A stretch of DNA of 64,000 nt from Calliopum simillimum (taxonomy: Eukaryota > Arthropoda > Insecta > Diptera > Lauxaniidae): NCBI GenBank assembly GCA_951812925.1, contig OX638370.1, positions 113,722,897 to 113,786,896 of the forward strand. Reading direction: 5' to 3'. A program made the position numbers and the translations under genes. Below are positions 11,347-22,790 of the stretch, in pieces. Numbering within the stretch: position 1 is the stretch's first letter; each line of letters starts with the position of its first letter. The notes beneath the pieces were generated by a model. The model had not been told where the DNA came from. It was given only the letters and a program-made list of their open reading frames with translations, and searched no databases.

Positions 11347-13122
11347 TAGGGTGCAGCACTCTTTCGAAATAATGGGAAAATTATAGGTTGCATCAAAGAT
11401 TATCTTGGGATCAGGCCTTATAACAAAGACTGCATACTTAGTTTTGGTCAAAGCCCCCGAAAAGATGGCCCGCCCGGGGCTTGAATGAAGGTCTAAACGA
11501 CAAAAATCATTGTTTTTTCGCAGTTTTTTTATTTTATCTCAAAAACGACGAAACTATTCGTAGTAATTCATCCTAAATCTTTGAAAGGGATTAATTTTCT
11601 ACATTTTTTGTTTTTTCTCATTGCTCTACAGTGAAGTTTGCCCTATGGAAGTCCCGGAAGAAGTTCAAATTTTTTGATTCAAAAAACGGTTTTTTCCTAT
11701 AACTCAAGATACAAGAGACACACAAAAATTTAAGACCTCAATAATTGTAGGAAATCTGTTTTCCTATAGTTTTGCTTTGAAATCTTTATTCCAAAAGTAA
11801 ACAGTTTCCCGCTAGAGGCTGAAATATGTTAAAAATAATTGTGTATCATGAAAAAGCGACCTTTTATTGCTTTGGTTTTAAAATATACCCCAACTTTTGA
11901 TTAGAAAATTAGAAACTGATGCAAAAATTAAGAGCTTCTAAACATGGTCTTTAGAATGGAAATCGAATTGAAATTGCGCGAGATATGATAATTCTTATAT
12001 ACTTGGTATTTTTTGTAAAGTTCTGATTTCGGGTATTTTTGTTTCACATTGTATTTTGCATCCACAAATTAAGATTTTTTTCTGTTTATTACATACTTTA
12101 CGTTAAAGGACGATAAACAGCGCAACTTTTAAGACCCAAAATGTAAAAATCGGTTTGTAGTTTCCTTGCGAATTTCAGCCTGAGAGTTTGGATTTTTTTA
12201 AATTTTTGTCAAATACGGCTTTTTTTGAGTATGAGCGACTGTATACCCTAAATACCGTAGAAAATGTGTACTATTATATCCCAAAAACTGTAGGAAATAT
12301 ACTTTGCTCTATTTTGCTCCTGAAAGTCATCTCCCAGGCTGAAATTCGCAAGGAAACTACAAACCGATTTTTACATTTTCGGTCTTAAAAGTTGCGCTGT
12401 TTATCGTCCTTTAACGTAAAGTATGTAATAAACAGAAAAAAATCTTAAGTTGTGGATGCAAAATACAATGTGAAACAAAAATACCCAAAATCAAAACTTT
12501 ACAAAAAATACCAAGTATATAAAAATTATCATATCTCGCGCAATTTTAATCCGATTTCCATTCTAAAGAATATGTTTGGAAGTCCTTAATTTTTCCGTTA
12601 GATTGTTATCAAAATTTTGGGTATGTTTCAAAACAAAACATAAAAAAGTCGCTTTTACATGATATACAATTATTTTGGCAAATTTCGGCCTCTAGCGGGA
12701 AACTGTTTACTTTTGGAATAAAGATTTCAAAGCAAAACTATAGAAAAACAGATTTCCTACATTTATTGAGGTTTAAAATTTTTGTGTGTCTTTTGTATCT
12801 TGAGTTATAGGAAAAAAACCGTTTTTTAAATCAAAAAATTTGAACTTCTTCCGGGACTTCCCTAGGGCAAACTTCACTGTAGAGCAATGAGAAAAAAACA
12901 AAGATTTAGGATGAATTACTACCAATAGTTTCGTGGTTTTTGAGATAAAATAAAAAAACTGCGAAAAACAATGATTTTTGTCGTTTAGACCTTTATTCAA
13001 GTCCCGGGCGGGCCATCTTTTCGGGGATTTTGACCAAAACTAAGTATGCAGTTTTTGTTTTAAGATCCTAATCTATGAAAATTTTTGATGCACTCATTTG
13101 TTTTGAATTTTGCTGCACCCTA
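11347..13122. mobile_element. 1776-bp foldback element, hAT-like ends, 8-bp target duplication
   Basis: The element begins TAGGGTGCAGCA and ends with the exact reverse complement TGCTGCACCCTA. It is flanked on both sides by TTCCACAT (11339-11346 and 13123-13130), a perfect 8-bp duplication. Left arm 11347-12187 and right arm 12330-13122 are inverted copies, about 80-95% alike, leaving a spacer of only ~140 bp. The inner arm ends read GAATTTCAGCCTG and CAGGCTGAAATTC. An 8-bp duplication and the start TAGGG fit the hAT superfamily; P/Galileo elements also give 7-8 bp duplications and long arms, so they remain possible. No transposase is encoded. The intact duplication suggests a fairly recent insertion. 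Confidence 0.85.
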
Positions 13123-13130
13123 TTCCACAT

Positions 13131-15780
13131 GCATTCCAATCAGCTACAATTTTCTAGAAATCTGTAAAAAAGTTAACTGCCTCGAATAAAGTTATTGGAA
13201 CTTATGTAATATATTTCATATTCGTAATCAGTGGTTCCAGAAATCAAATTTTTTGTAAAAAACAATGGTGCTTGGCATATTTTTTCAGCTATTTCAGATC
13301 CTCCAAAAGTTATTGACATAATTTGTGTAGTATTAAGTGGCAACACAACAGTCAGTTATTTGAAAAAAAAAAATGTTATTAGTAGCACTTTTACCACACA
13401 ATTTATTAAATACTTTCAAAAGCCACCACATAAAACCTTTAACTCCGCTTGTATTAATTTTTTACTCCAAATTGCCCATTAGGGTCTTAAACGTGTACGA
13501 TTTTAATTTGCCACACGGCGCCATTCTTTAAGTGGAAAAAACCTCATGAGTATTATATCATAATGCCACAAAAACCACGAGTATCAAAATATAAATTCAG
13601 CCAAAATCCTCTTGTCAATAAAACACAAGAAAGGAAGCCTCATCAATTTCAATTAATTTAGCTTAATGTTAAATGCTTGAAAAAATAACAAAACATTTTA
13701 AAAAATAATTTTTCTTCTTTTTAACTAAATGTTTTTTTTTTTTTAATTTTTGTTATGTTTGTTTGCATGGGGGGTAATTTTTAGTACCAGTAAAACTTAT
13801 GCGCCTAAAAAAACAAACAAAAATTTTATGGAGTGCTGATCCATCATCCATCAACACATTTGCAAAATACTAAAAAAAGTCATTTAGAAGGAATTTTCAT
13901 TGATCATAATTAATTAATGAACATTTAGTTTAATCCGCAATGCAATTAAAAGAGTGGGGTCTTACAGTAACAACAACAAAAACAACAATAGCAAATCAAT
14001 AATAACAATGGCAATAACAATAACAAAAATATTCGTTCGTATTCAGTAATGATGTGTGAACATTTATGTTGTTATTCTTCGGTTTTGCCCCTCTGTTTTT
14101 GTTCCCATTCATTGATGTTGGTGATTGGGATACCCATGTTGATGGTACACACGAGAAATTCCCCAGTTGTGGTTTATGATCATGGGATTTGCATGTGTGC
14201 TAATATTACAATTGTGTCTGTGTGTACTAAATATTGGCCTACAAATTGCACGCAATAACGCTGCAATGACGTCAATTAGAATCAGAAAAAAAGTGAAGAA
14301 ATCTGGAAAAAAAAAGTAAATAGTCGATTAAATATTCAGTGGTAGAAATATTAAAGAGCAGTAAATATCTGCGCTCGAGCACCACTTTTTCAGGGGAGGT
14401 AGGGAGATTGTGAAAATGGTACCTATGGAAAGTTTTTCCTGTGAAGCGCCATCTAAAAATTTGTTTGTTTTATAACAACGAAATAAATAATTTTTTTTTC
14501 TTTTGTTTTGTTTGTTTGTTTTCGCTTTTTTATTGTTAATGATACTACTTTTTGTATTGAAAGATTTTATCTAAAGCAAAAATACTACTGCTCTACACAG
14601 AGAAAATAATATTATGATTTTTTTTCTGTTTTTGAAAGTGAAATAATTCCATAAAGTTAGGAAAAGTAATAATGTGCCATCAAAATCGGTTATTTGTTCG
14701 ATATCTTTTTTTCATTTTAATACCAACAATTCTACATCATCAAGTAAAATTTCATTGAAAATAGAGTGCAGTATTGTTCATTTCAAACAAAATGTCAGCC
14801 AATTCATATAATGCCATTATTTTTGCACCTTGAATGGACTTATTGCTTTAAAATTAAAAAACGTTTCATATGTTTCATACACTCCAATCTACGTCAGTGC
14901 TTCATATTGAGATAATGTACAATGGAATGATCTCTTCCGATTTTCCATCAGATTTAATCCGATAAGTTGAGTATAGAATACTACCATAATCCTGTAGGTA
15001 AAATATCCTTTCATGTCAATGACATTCACTTACGCTCTTCTCAATTCAGCCAACAGTTTCACAAAATTTATTTAACCTGCTGAACTACTACCATCTCCAA
15101 GCTACTAAACTTGTAGTTTCTTCATCATTTTTTCTTTTTTTTTCCATAAATTTAAGACATTTAATAACTTTTAAACAACTTAAAACCACTAGCTAATAGA
15201 TAGTGCTTAGGGCTAAACTATAGAAAATGAGTCCAAGATATTGAATATGAAAACGCATACGAGTTCTCGTACACCAAACTCATAAAAGTTAGATAGTCTA
15301 TCTATCTGTTAGTAAGTCAACTGCAGTGAGGTACGAATAGACGCGCAGACAGATGTAAAAACTGATAGCTATAAAATCTATATGATACTAATTTATTGTT
15401 ACACTTAAAAAAAATTATCATAAATTGTGTTTTTTAAATTTAAAGTTTGTTTCTTGTGTGAAATTGCCCAAGAAATATGAAGCACATTCTATCGAAAAGC
15501 TATATTTGTGAAGAATAAAGAAATATCAGAAAAAGAAAAACTAACCTCTAAAATTAATGAAAAGTTGCATGAGTTCAAAAATGATAATTCTCTATTATAT
15601 GGACTTTTAAGCTATACGAAATCTCGCATCATTATCTGTATAAAAAACGATAGTTTACTGTTCTTACTTTTGATTCCCGATTTTTTTCCAAATAAGTTTG
15701 AAATTTATTCGACAATTGTTTAAAATTTAAACATTGCTCTATATAAAAACTTTTTTTTTTTAATTCGATCAATTTTCTAC
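13131..15780. other. Gene-free AT-rich sequence
   Basis: No exon is recognised. A CAA/CAATAA-rich tract at 13968-14030 and homopolymer runs are typical of fly intron or intergenic DNA. Confidence 0.35.
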
Positions 15781-16080
15781 CAGACTTGGCTTACACTATT
15801 TCCAGCATGAAATTTGGTTTGATTATCTCAAATTGCTCTCACAGTAGTAAGAATTTGGTTTGTATCGCGCTTTCAGGTCAGAATTTGCTAGTATTCCTAC
15901 CAGAGCGAGTGTACGAAATATGGTTTGACTATTTCCAAAAGCACCCTCAGTATGGAGATTTTAAGATTTTGCTTGTATGGGAGCTCCCATGTCCTATTGT
16001 TTAACTTCGCTCAGATTTCGTTTAAGGCTTAAACAAACCATCCTTAGTATACATGGTGGTTAGGATTTGGTAGAACACCA
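15781..16080. repeat. Degenerate tandem repeat of transposon origin
   Basis: The phrases AATTTGGTTTGATTATCTCA, ATATGGTTTGACTATTTCCA and TTGTATGGGAGCTCCCATG recur in a loose ~90-100 bp rhythm. GGGAGCTCCC is itself a palindrome. The open frame across this stretch has no supporting motif, so I treat it as repeat rather than gene. Confidence 0.3.
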
Positions 16081-18100
16081 GAAAATGTAAGATTTCTGGG
16101 ACTATTCCGAAAAACTTTTCTTAGTTACATTTTTCGAAATTCGCAAAACTGACGGAGATACAGCCATCGGAAGATCGGGAAAACCAGTATAAGTTCGGAA
16201 TCTATTTATGGATTTTAATAATATTGATGTCATATGAAAGGTATTTTTATTGGCTGCAAAATTAGTGTTCAAAAATATTAAATCCGAGTCATGGTTTTGG
16301 CAAATTTTAAAAAATTTTGACCAGTTTTTTTTAAATCATTTTTTTTTTTTTCTAAAAACTGTGCTATAAATATATAATTTTAGTAGCATTTTATGAAAGC
16401 CCTATTTATTTTCTTTTATTTGGTATGTAATTTGAATCTGATTTTTTCATTTGCATATTTTTTTATGGGAAAAGAAAAAAATAAACCAAAGAAATTTTCA
16501 TGCAATTGTAATGTTTTCGGTGCAAACCATAACAATTTAGGAACTATGATTTTTTAAACATTTCAAAATATACATTCGATCAATACTGTTTGACATAATT
16601 GCCATGGATAGAAAATTAAGATTCGATATTTGATGGCCAATATCTCCAAAATTACAGAACTTATGAAGCAATTACGAGGCTCAAATTCCATATAAAAAGT
16701 TAAACAGTTTAAATTAAAAAAAAAATTATGTTCGGGATCACTTTTTGATTTTTAAAATGATTTGGAACGCATCAAATACTCTCCGAAGTGGACCAAACCT
16801 TACGTCGTTCTTATGTGCATCAAGGAAAATATTTTGGTGCTGTTGGAGCGCAATTCCAAGCAAATGGAGTATGCTTAAGTTATGTTTAGAAATTATCATA
16901 AACGTTACATAAAGATTTCTTATAAAAAAATTCAGTTTCTAACCCACAAATACAGTTTTTCTTAGAATATTAAATTTTTCGTATTTTGCACCGCTTTGGC
17001 AGTGCCAAGCAACCCAACTTTGAAAAATCCTTTGGGAGTTTTTTTCTACACATCAATTACAATTGGGTAATCGAAAGTGCTATACTAGAACACATGCTTA
17101 ATTTTGTGTTGGCATTTGTTATGAAATTTTTCTTTTCTTTTTTCTCAGTGTATCATATAAGCATATTTAAGTATTCAATTAAACCTCATAAAGTTGCCTA
17201 TAAAAAAGTTGACGTCTTTAGATTGTCCGCCTTTGCCGCACGCCTTCCACATCCACTACAAAGTGGTGATTTGCTTCTTTTTTTTGCATTTTCATCGTTG
17301 CTCTGCTCAAAAGTCTGAATGTTTATTTATTGACAGATTTAAGTTGAGATTTGTTTTTTTCATTCATTCATTCGGTCATACAATGTATGTAGCCATTTGT
17401 TTGTATGCGTGTGCATTTGTTTGTATGTATGTCACACAAATCTATACAATCTAACTTGCAGTGTATGTTTGTATTTGTTTGCCAATCTGCTTGCTTAATT
17501 GACTACCGCTGCTGTTGTTGTTGTTGCAAGTTAATTGAGTTTTAGTTTTGGCCACAATTTTCTTAAGATTTTCAACTAACAACGGAGCATATGGGATGCT
17601 GGGTGTGTCTGTGTAGAGTGTCGCTTAGAGTTGTAGGCGCTTATTTTGCAATTTTTTAATTTATAGATTGCGCCACGAGTTGCTTTGCGAAATCAAATTT
17701 TTATTTAAGTGATAGATATTTATTTTGCGCATATGAAAATTTATTGCTTACATTTTCTGTTTGCATTTTTTCTTGTAATACAAAATGGTAATTAGTTTGC
17801 ATAAAATAGTTTTCTTTAACTCTGATTCAAATGCATAAATTTGGTGGCGCAAAGTTATAGATAAATTTGGAACTCTATTTTAACTTTGTATATGAAATTT
17901 TTAGCACCATGTGTTTTAAGAAAGGGGAGCGACATAAAAAATTGAAAAAGCATTTTGCAACTGTATAAACATTATTGATATTTTCTGCAATTTCATCAAC
18001 TTTTTTCGATTTGATCAAAATTTTCCAACTTTTCCATAGTTTTCACCCTTTTTTGGATTTTATCTATATTATTCTTTAACATGTAAAACATTTTGAGACT
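16081..18100. other. Gene-free AT-rich sequence
   Basis: No coding exon is recognised. The stretch 17180-17720 is slightly richer in G and C and includes a CTGCTGTTGTTGTTGTTG run, a common feature of fly non-coding DNA near genes. Confidence 0.3.
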
Positions 18101-18199
18101 TTTTGAACACAGTGGACTTCTACGAATTTTGAGTCGAACTGAAGTGTCGGTGAAATAGTACTGATCTGCCTCACCCCAGATACTGAATGTGTTCTTTTG

Positions 18200-18845
18200 A
18201 ATACGTACTCTACAGTCGTGAGTAGCTGATATAGTATCGGGCTACTTTTCTCACCCCACTCTATTATCTATCCTTCTGCATCTCCTGTGTATTTCGGAGA
18301 GAGAGAGAGCATATCTGCGACCAACTGATTTATTATCGAACTTGATCGTGAGGCTGTTTCTCCCACTTTCACGTTAACCGTGAGCAGCTGATTTATTATC
18401 GGGTCACCCACGTTTAATGTGGTGGTTCTCTTTCCACCACCGAGCACTATCCCACTGTGCAACGCTCACGCTATTGACAACAATGCTCTTTTGTGCGTGA
18501 CTAAGTTCCACTTACTTCGTTTGCTACGCTGCTGTTTGCATATCTGACCCCGTTTGAGATTAGATCGCACCCACGAATAACTGATGTATTATTGGGCTAC
18601 TTGTTTGTGTGACCCTTCACTCTTTTGCTATCCCCAGGCAAGTGATTAATTATCGGGCTACGTGCGTTTAGTGCCGCGGTCTCTACGCTACTCCGCCCTA
18701 CTGCTACTACTTTACCTTATCAAATACTTTGTTTCCTTGCTACTTACTGCTTTGTCTGCTAATTCTGCTTACTGCTGTTGTTTACCGGTCGCCGGCCACG
18801 CCAAGACTGTCCCGATCAACTGATGTGTGCCTAATTTATTTTCTG
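18200..18845 (+). repeat. Degenerate repeat with AACTGATTTATTATCGGGCTAC core
   Basis: At least five near-copies of the core occur at about 18222, 18322, 18385, 18579 and 18640, and a weaker one at 18818. Spacings are roughly 100, 63, 194, 61 and 178, so a ~62-bp unit with lost members fits most gaps. The block is much less AT-rich than its surroundings and continues as GC-richer sequence to about 18960. It resembles an untranslated or internal region of a transposon, but no termini are visible. Confidence 0.45.
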
Positions 18846-21060
18846 TTTCTGTGACATCAAACAGATCGAACGACAGCTGCGTGTCAAAAACAGCTGTTGC
18901 GCAGTGTTGCCGTTGCGTCTGTTTTTGCTGGTGTGGTGGGGATTTTACCCTAAACTAAATCTAGGCTTTTTTTCTTGGCTTATTTTAATTAATAATAACA
19001 AAATAGATTACATTTCATGTGCTTAAGTTGGCTTTTTTTAAAAACTAATAATATATTATAGCAAGAAACGACGAAATAATTAGTTAATTATATATAAGTT
19101 CTATACAAAACGATGATTTGTAAGAGGAAAACGCGGCTCCGCCAACTTTCCTCCTCACACCACCACCCCTACGATTATTTGGAGAATCGCGCAGCTAGTG
19201 TTTCCTCCAAATTGAATTATTAAATTTTAAGTGGTTTTCTAAGACTTAATTTAATTTTTCGACACTTGCGACATTTGTTGAATGATTCCACCAATTTTTA
19301 GGAGGTTTATTGGCTCAGCCATAAAACTTAAAAACCTTTTCCATTCTCAAATTTAAATTTATTGCGTGGCATAAACACCGATTAACGAAAATTCAAATTC
19401 AAAATAATTTCAATATAACCCTGAAATCTACATACGAAATTATAGCTTACGTAAATCAACAACAAAAAAAAAAAACATCACAATTTATGCATTCAAATTG
19501 TAATAACAGAAATCACCTTTAATGGTTATAATAAGCCATAACTTGTAAACGAAAAAAAAAAGCATAAAATGAACCTACTCACAAATGCAGCATTTTGCAT
19601 GCCAAATGCTAAATGAAGCCTTAAATCACTCGACGCGCTGAATATGCTGTGGTGGCGGTAACACTAATGTCGCGCATTGTGCACACTTACTTTAATAGTT
19701 GGCAACACTAACGACAGCATTAACAAAAAAAAAAAAAAAAATACTAACACAAATACTTTACCAATGTTCAACATCATATAACGAGCAAAAAAATTTCGTA
19801 AAAGGAAAATGAAAAAGAAAAACTGAAAAAAATAAATAAAAAATCCTTCACCCTGACGTATACGTAACCAGCAATTCAATTTGTAGCGCCAACTCAGCAA
19901 ATGAATGAAATTTAATTTAAAATCGCAACTTAATGCGAGAATTGAGTGAAAACGCATGAAATGCATTGCAATTTTATAATAATTTTAAATAAAAATTATT
20001 TATGTTTCACGCGTAATTGGGAAAAATGCCATAAATTAAGTATTTCAAAAGTAGCGATTTCGTTTTATCTGTCTTCTGTCAAACTGTCAGTTGATTTTTT
20101 ATGTTAAGAAATAAATTTAATTTTCAATCCAAACTGACTTTTAGCCATTGACGAACAGCAGCAGTTTTATCTTTCAATTTAATTTAAAAGTCATATCGCG
20201 TTGCCAACCACTCATTCTGCTACTGCTGCTGCTGTTGTCGGTTGTGTACATATGCAATGTCATTCTTCTGATTGTTGTCTTCTGTCTGACATTTGATTGT
20301 AAGCCCGCCCTATTGTGGTGCGTTTCATCTGGTCGCCGGGCGTGTCTTGTCATTACCATAAATTGTTTGCATATAAAATTAATGGCTGTGCAACACAATG
20401 TTGCTGCAACAATGATGTTAGCTGACTTTAATTGCAAGAAGTTTTTAATGTCAATATGATTTTATATTTTTAATTAAGTGTTTGATAGGAAGGACCATGA
20501 TCGGCGTATATATATCTTTAATTCAGCAATTGAAGCTTACATTTTAAAACAATTTTCTATAACATCTAAGCTTTTGAGATGATTTTGATGTGATTAATCA
20601 ATCTATCATATTTTTTGTAAAATTTGGTTTATAAGAAAATAAAGTTCTGCATTTCTCCAATTGGTCTTTCTTTAGGGGTCCAGTTTTATCCTAAGGAATC
20701 TTAGATCATTCCTTTTAAACTTGTTATCGTCAAACTTCAAGCATTCCAGAAATGATATTATGACGTGTTGGCATAAAGTGAGAGTCCACATTAAGTTACC
20801 ATTATGATTCATCGGGATTGAAGTTAAAAACCATGTTGATCGTTCACTTATAAAACACAATCATGGTTCCAGGAAGATTTCATTGAAAATAAATCAAAAT
20901 TAGTCTAAGATATCTGCAGATATTCAACTTTTGAATAGTGCTAAATTCGATGGGGGCTGGGCAATACATAGAACTGCCTTAACAGTCAATAATAAGGAGC
21001 GGAGAAGGTCAAAAAGGGCATCATGGAGAGAGTATTGTGAGGGAATTGTGATACTCCTAA
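18846..21060. other. Gene-free sequence with GC-richer islands
   Basis: GC-richer islands at 18870-18950 (CAGCTGTTGCGCAGTGTTGC) and 19110-19200 (GAAAACGCGGCTCCGCC, CACCACCACCCC) look like transposon scraps. The open frames between 20148 and 20459 on both strands overlap a CTGCTGCTGCTG tract and show no domain, so they are not annotated as genes. Confidence 0.3.
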
Positions 21061-21063
21061 TTA

Positions 21064-21525
21064 ATGATGAGCAAACCAAAACCAAGACCAAGACCATGGC
21101 AGTCTTGGTCTTGTGCTTACACATTGAGTCTTGGTCTTGGTTTCGATATTGAATCTTGGTCTTGGTCTTGATCTTGCTCATTAAATATTTGTCTCGGTCT
21201 TGGTCTTGAAAAATTTTCAGAGATCTTGAGCATTCAAAATTTCAAAACCATATCTTTCCAGAGCAGTTGGGTTTTTAAGATGCCAAATTTCAAATCGAGA
21301 GATGATATTATCTTCAAAACGGGCGTGAAACAACTTTTAACTATAAATTACCAAGACTAAAAAGCAGTCTTGGTCTTAGCAATTATCCTGAGCAAGAACA
21401 AGACCAAGACCATAGCAGTCTTGGTCTTGGTCTTGCAAAAATATCAGTGTCTTGGCCTTGGTCTCGCAAAATTACCAAGATGAAGAACAAGACGCAAGAC
21501 CAAGGCTTATTTTGCTCATTACTAT
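21064..21525. repeat. TCTTGG/CCAAGA repeat with opposed arms
   Basis: Runs of CCAAGACCAAGACC alternate with runs of TCTTGGTCTTGG, so several hairpins can form, for example CAAGACCATGGCAGTCTTG. The block is bounded by ATGAGCAAA on the left (21067-21075) and its inverse TTTGCTCAT on the right (about 21512-21520), suggesting a discrete element. A related short piece, AAGCAAACCAAGACCATG followed by AGCAGTCT, lies at about 44838-44870. The short open frames here are by-products of the repeat. Confidence 0.6.
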
Positions 21526-22130
21526 TGCTACTACATAGCTACAAGACTTCAAAAGTCCTTTACAAAAGCTCACTCAAACGCCTTTTGAACACTTAAAAAA
21601 GTAAATAAATAGGTATGTTAAGAAAGCCTAGAAGAAACGGGATAGCTAATACTCGAAAAAAACTTCTCAGTCTGCGTTAAGTGTGAGTAGTCTTTGGAAT
21701 AGATGAGGAATCCCAAGTTCATGATGGCAACCAACCGAAATCTCCACACAGCCCGTTGACAAAATAAAATGGATAATCTCCATTTTTAGCACCTTTAAAT
21801 CTTTTGGGACAAACAATATTCAACATTTTTAATTACAAAAATGCATAAATTTGTTTTATTTGTTATTAATTTCAAACTAAGCCTAGAACTAGGAATAGTG
21901 CCTATAGGCTGGACTGAAGCCCGAGTTGCTTTCATTTCTAAAGTAAGAAAGTAGGTGGATCACACACCCAAAGTATATTGGCTTATTAATCTAACTTCGG
22001 TCCTTCTTAAAGCAATGGAGAAAATTTGGGATCAGTTTCCTAGAGAAGTGTACCTTATGGCACTACCTCATCTTCCTGATCAATAAGCTCTTTGTTCGTC
22101 TATTGACACACAAGCGGCCTTTGATAACAC
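21526..22130. other. Gene-free sequence
   Basis: I see no identifiable feature. Composition is slightly less AT-rich than average. Confidence 0.3.
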
Positions 22131-22152
22131 GTCACGGTTACCGGTTACCCAA

Positions 22153-22790
22153 CGGATATAATCCCCAGTTCGTAAATGGTCATGGGGGTTATGTCCGCAA
22201 ATTTTTCGGTCATAGTCCCAATAGGGTTATGTCCGAAAAATTTAATTAAAATTGAACAAAATTTTTGCAATAATCCATTTAAAAAATTAATATAGTGTTT
22301 GATGTTATAGACTGATCCGCGGCCGAAGGCCACCGCGAAGCCGGTGTTGGATTTTTGGGAGTTTTAAATCCTGAGCTGCGGCCGCAGGCCGCCCACTTAT
22401 TCCTTCTCTTATGTAAAATTAGTGTGGCTAGCAAAATAGGTGTTGGATATATTATAGACCGATCAGCGGCTGAAGGCCGCCGCGGAAACTGTCTTGGAGT
22501 TTTTGGGATTTGTAAATCCTGAGTTGTGGCTGTTGTCAATAACAAAATATCGTTATGGGACTATGTCCATTTTTTCCTGGGGATTATGTCCGAAACACTT
22601 GCGGACACAATCCCCATTTTAGAAATGGGGACTATGTCCGAATTATTGGCGGATTATGTCCGAAACACTTGCAAACATAATCCCTATTTTAGAAATGGGG
22701 ACTATGTCCGAATTATTGGCGGACATAATCCCCATTTCGTGAATGGGGATGGTGTCCGTGGGGACTATGTCACGGCACCACACGTCACTT
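22153..22790. repeat. Clustered ~38-nt palindromes with a GC-rich core
   Basis: Five palindromes share the arms CGGACATAATCCCCATTT and AAATGGGGACTATGTCCG around a 3-9 nt loop: 22153-22197, 22207-22235 (short), 22602-22640, 22672-22710 and 22720-22758. The second and third full copies lie on a 70-bp direct repeat. Between the left and right clusters is a second repeat, two units at about 22305-22395 and 22450-22530, containing GCGGCCGAAGGCCACCGCG-type palindromes and TTTTTGGGAGTTTTAAATCC-type sequence. ACACGTCACGG on the left (22125) and CACGGCACCACACGTCA on the right may be related ends. No protein is encoded. Confidence 0.7.

Noticed and set aside
20148..20459. 103-residue frame with a Leu-rich hydrophobic segment
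   Set aside because: The hydrophobic run comes from a CTGCTGCTGCTG tract, the opposite strand is equally open, and no family resemblance is seen.
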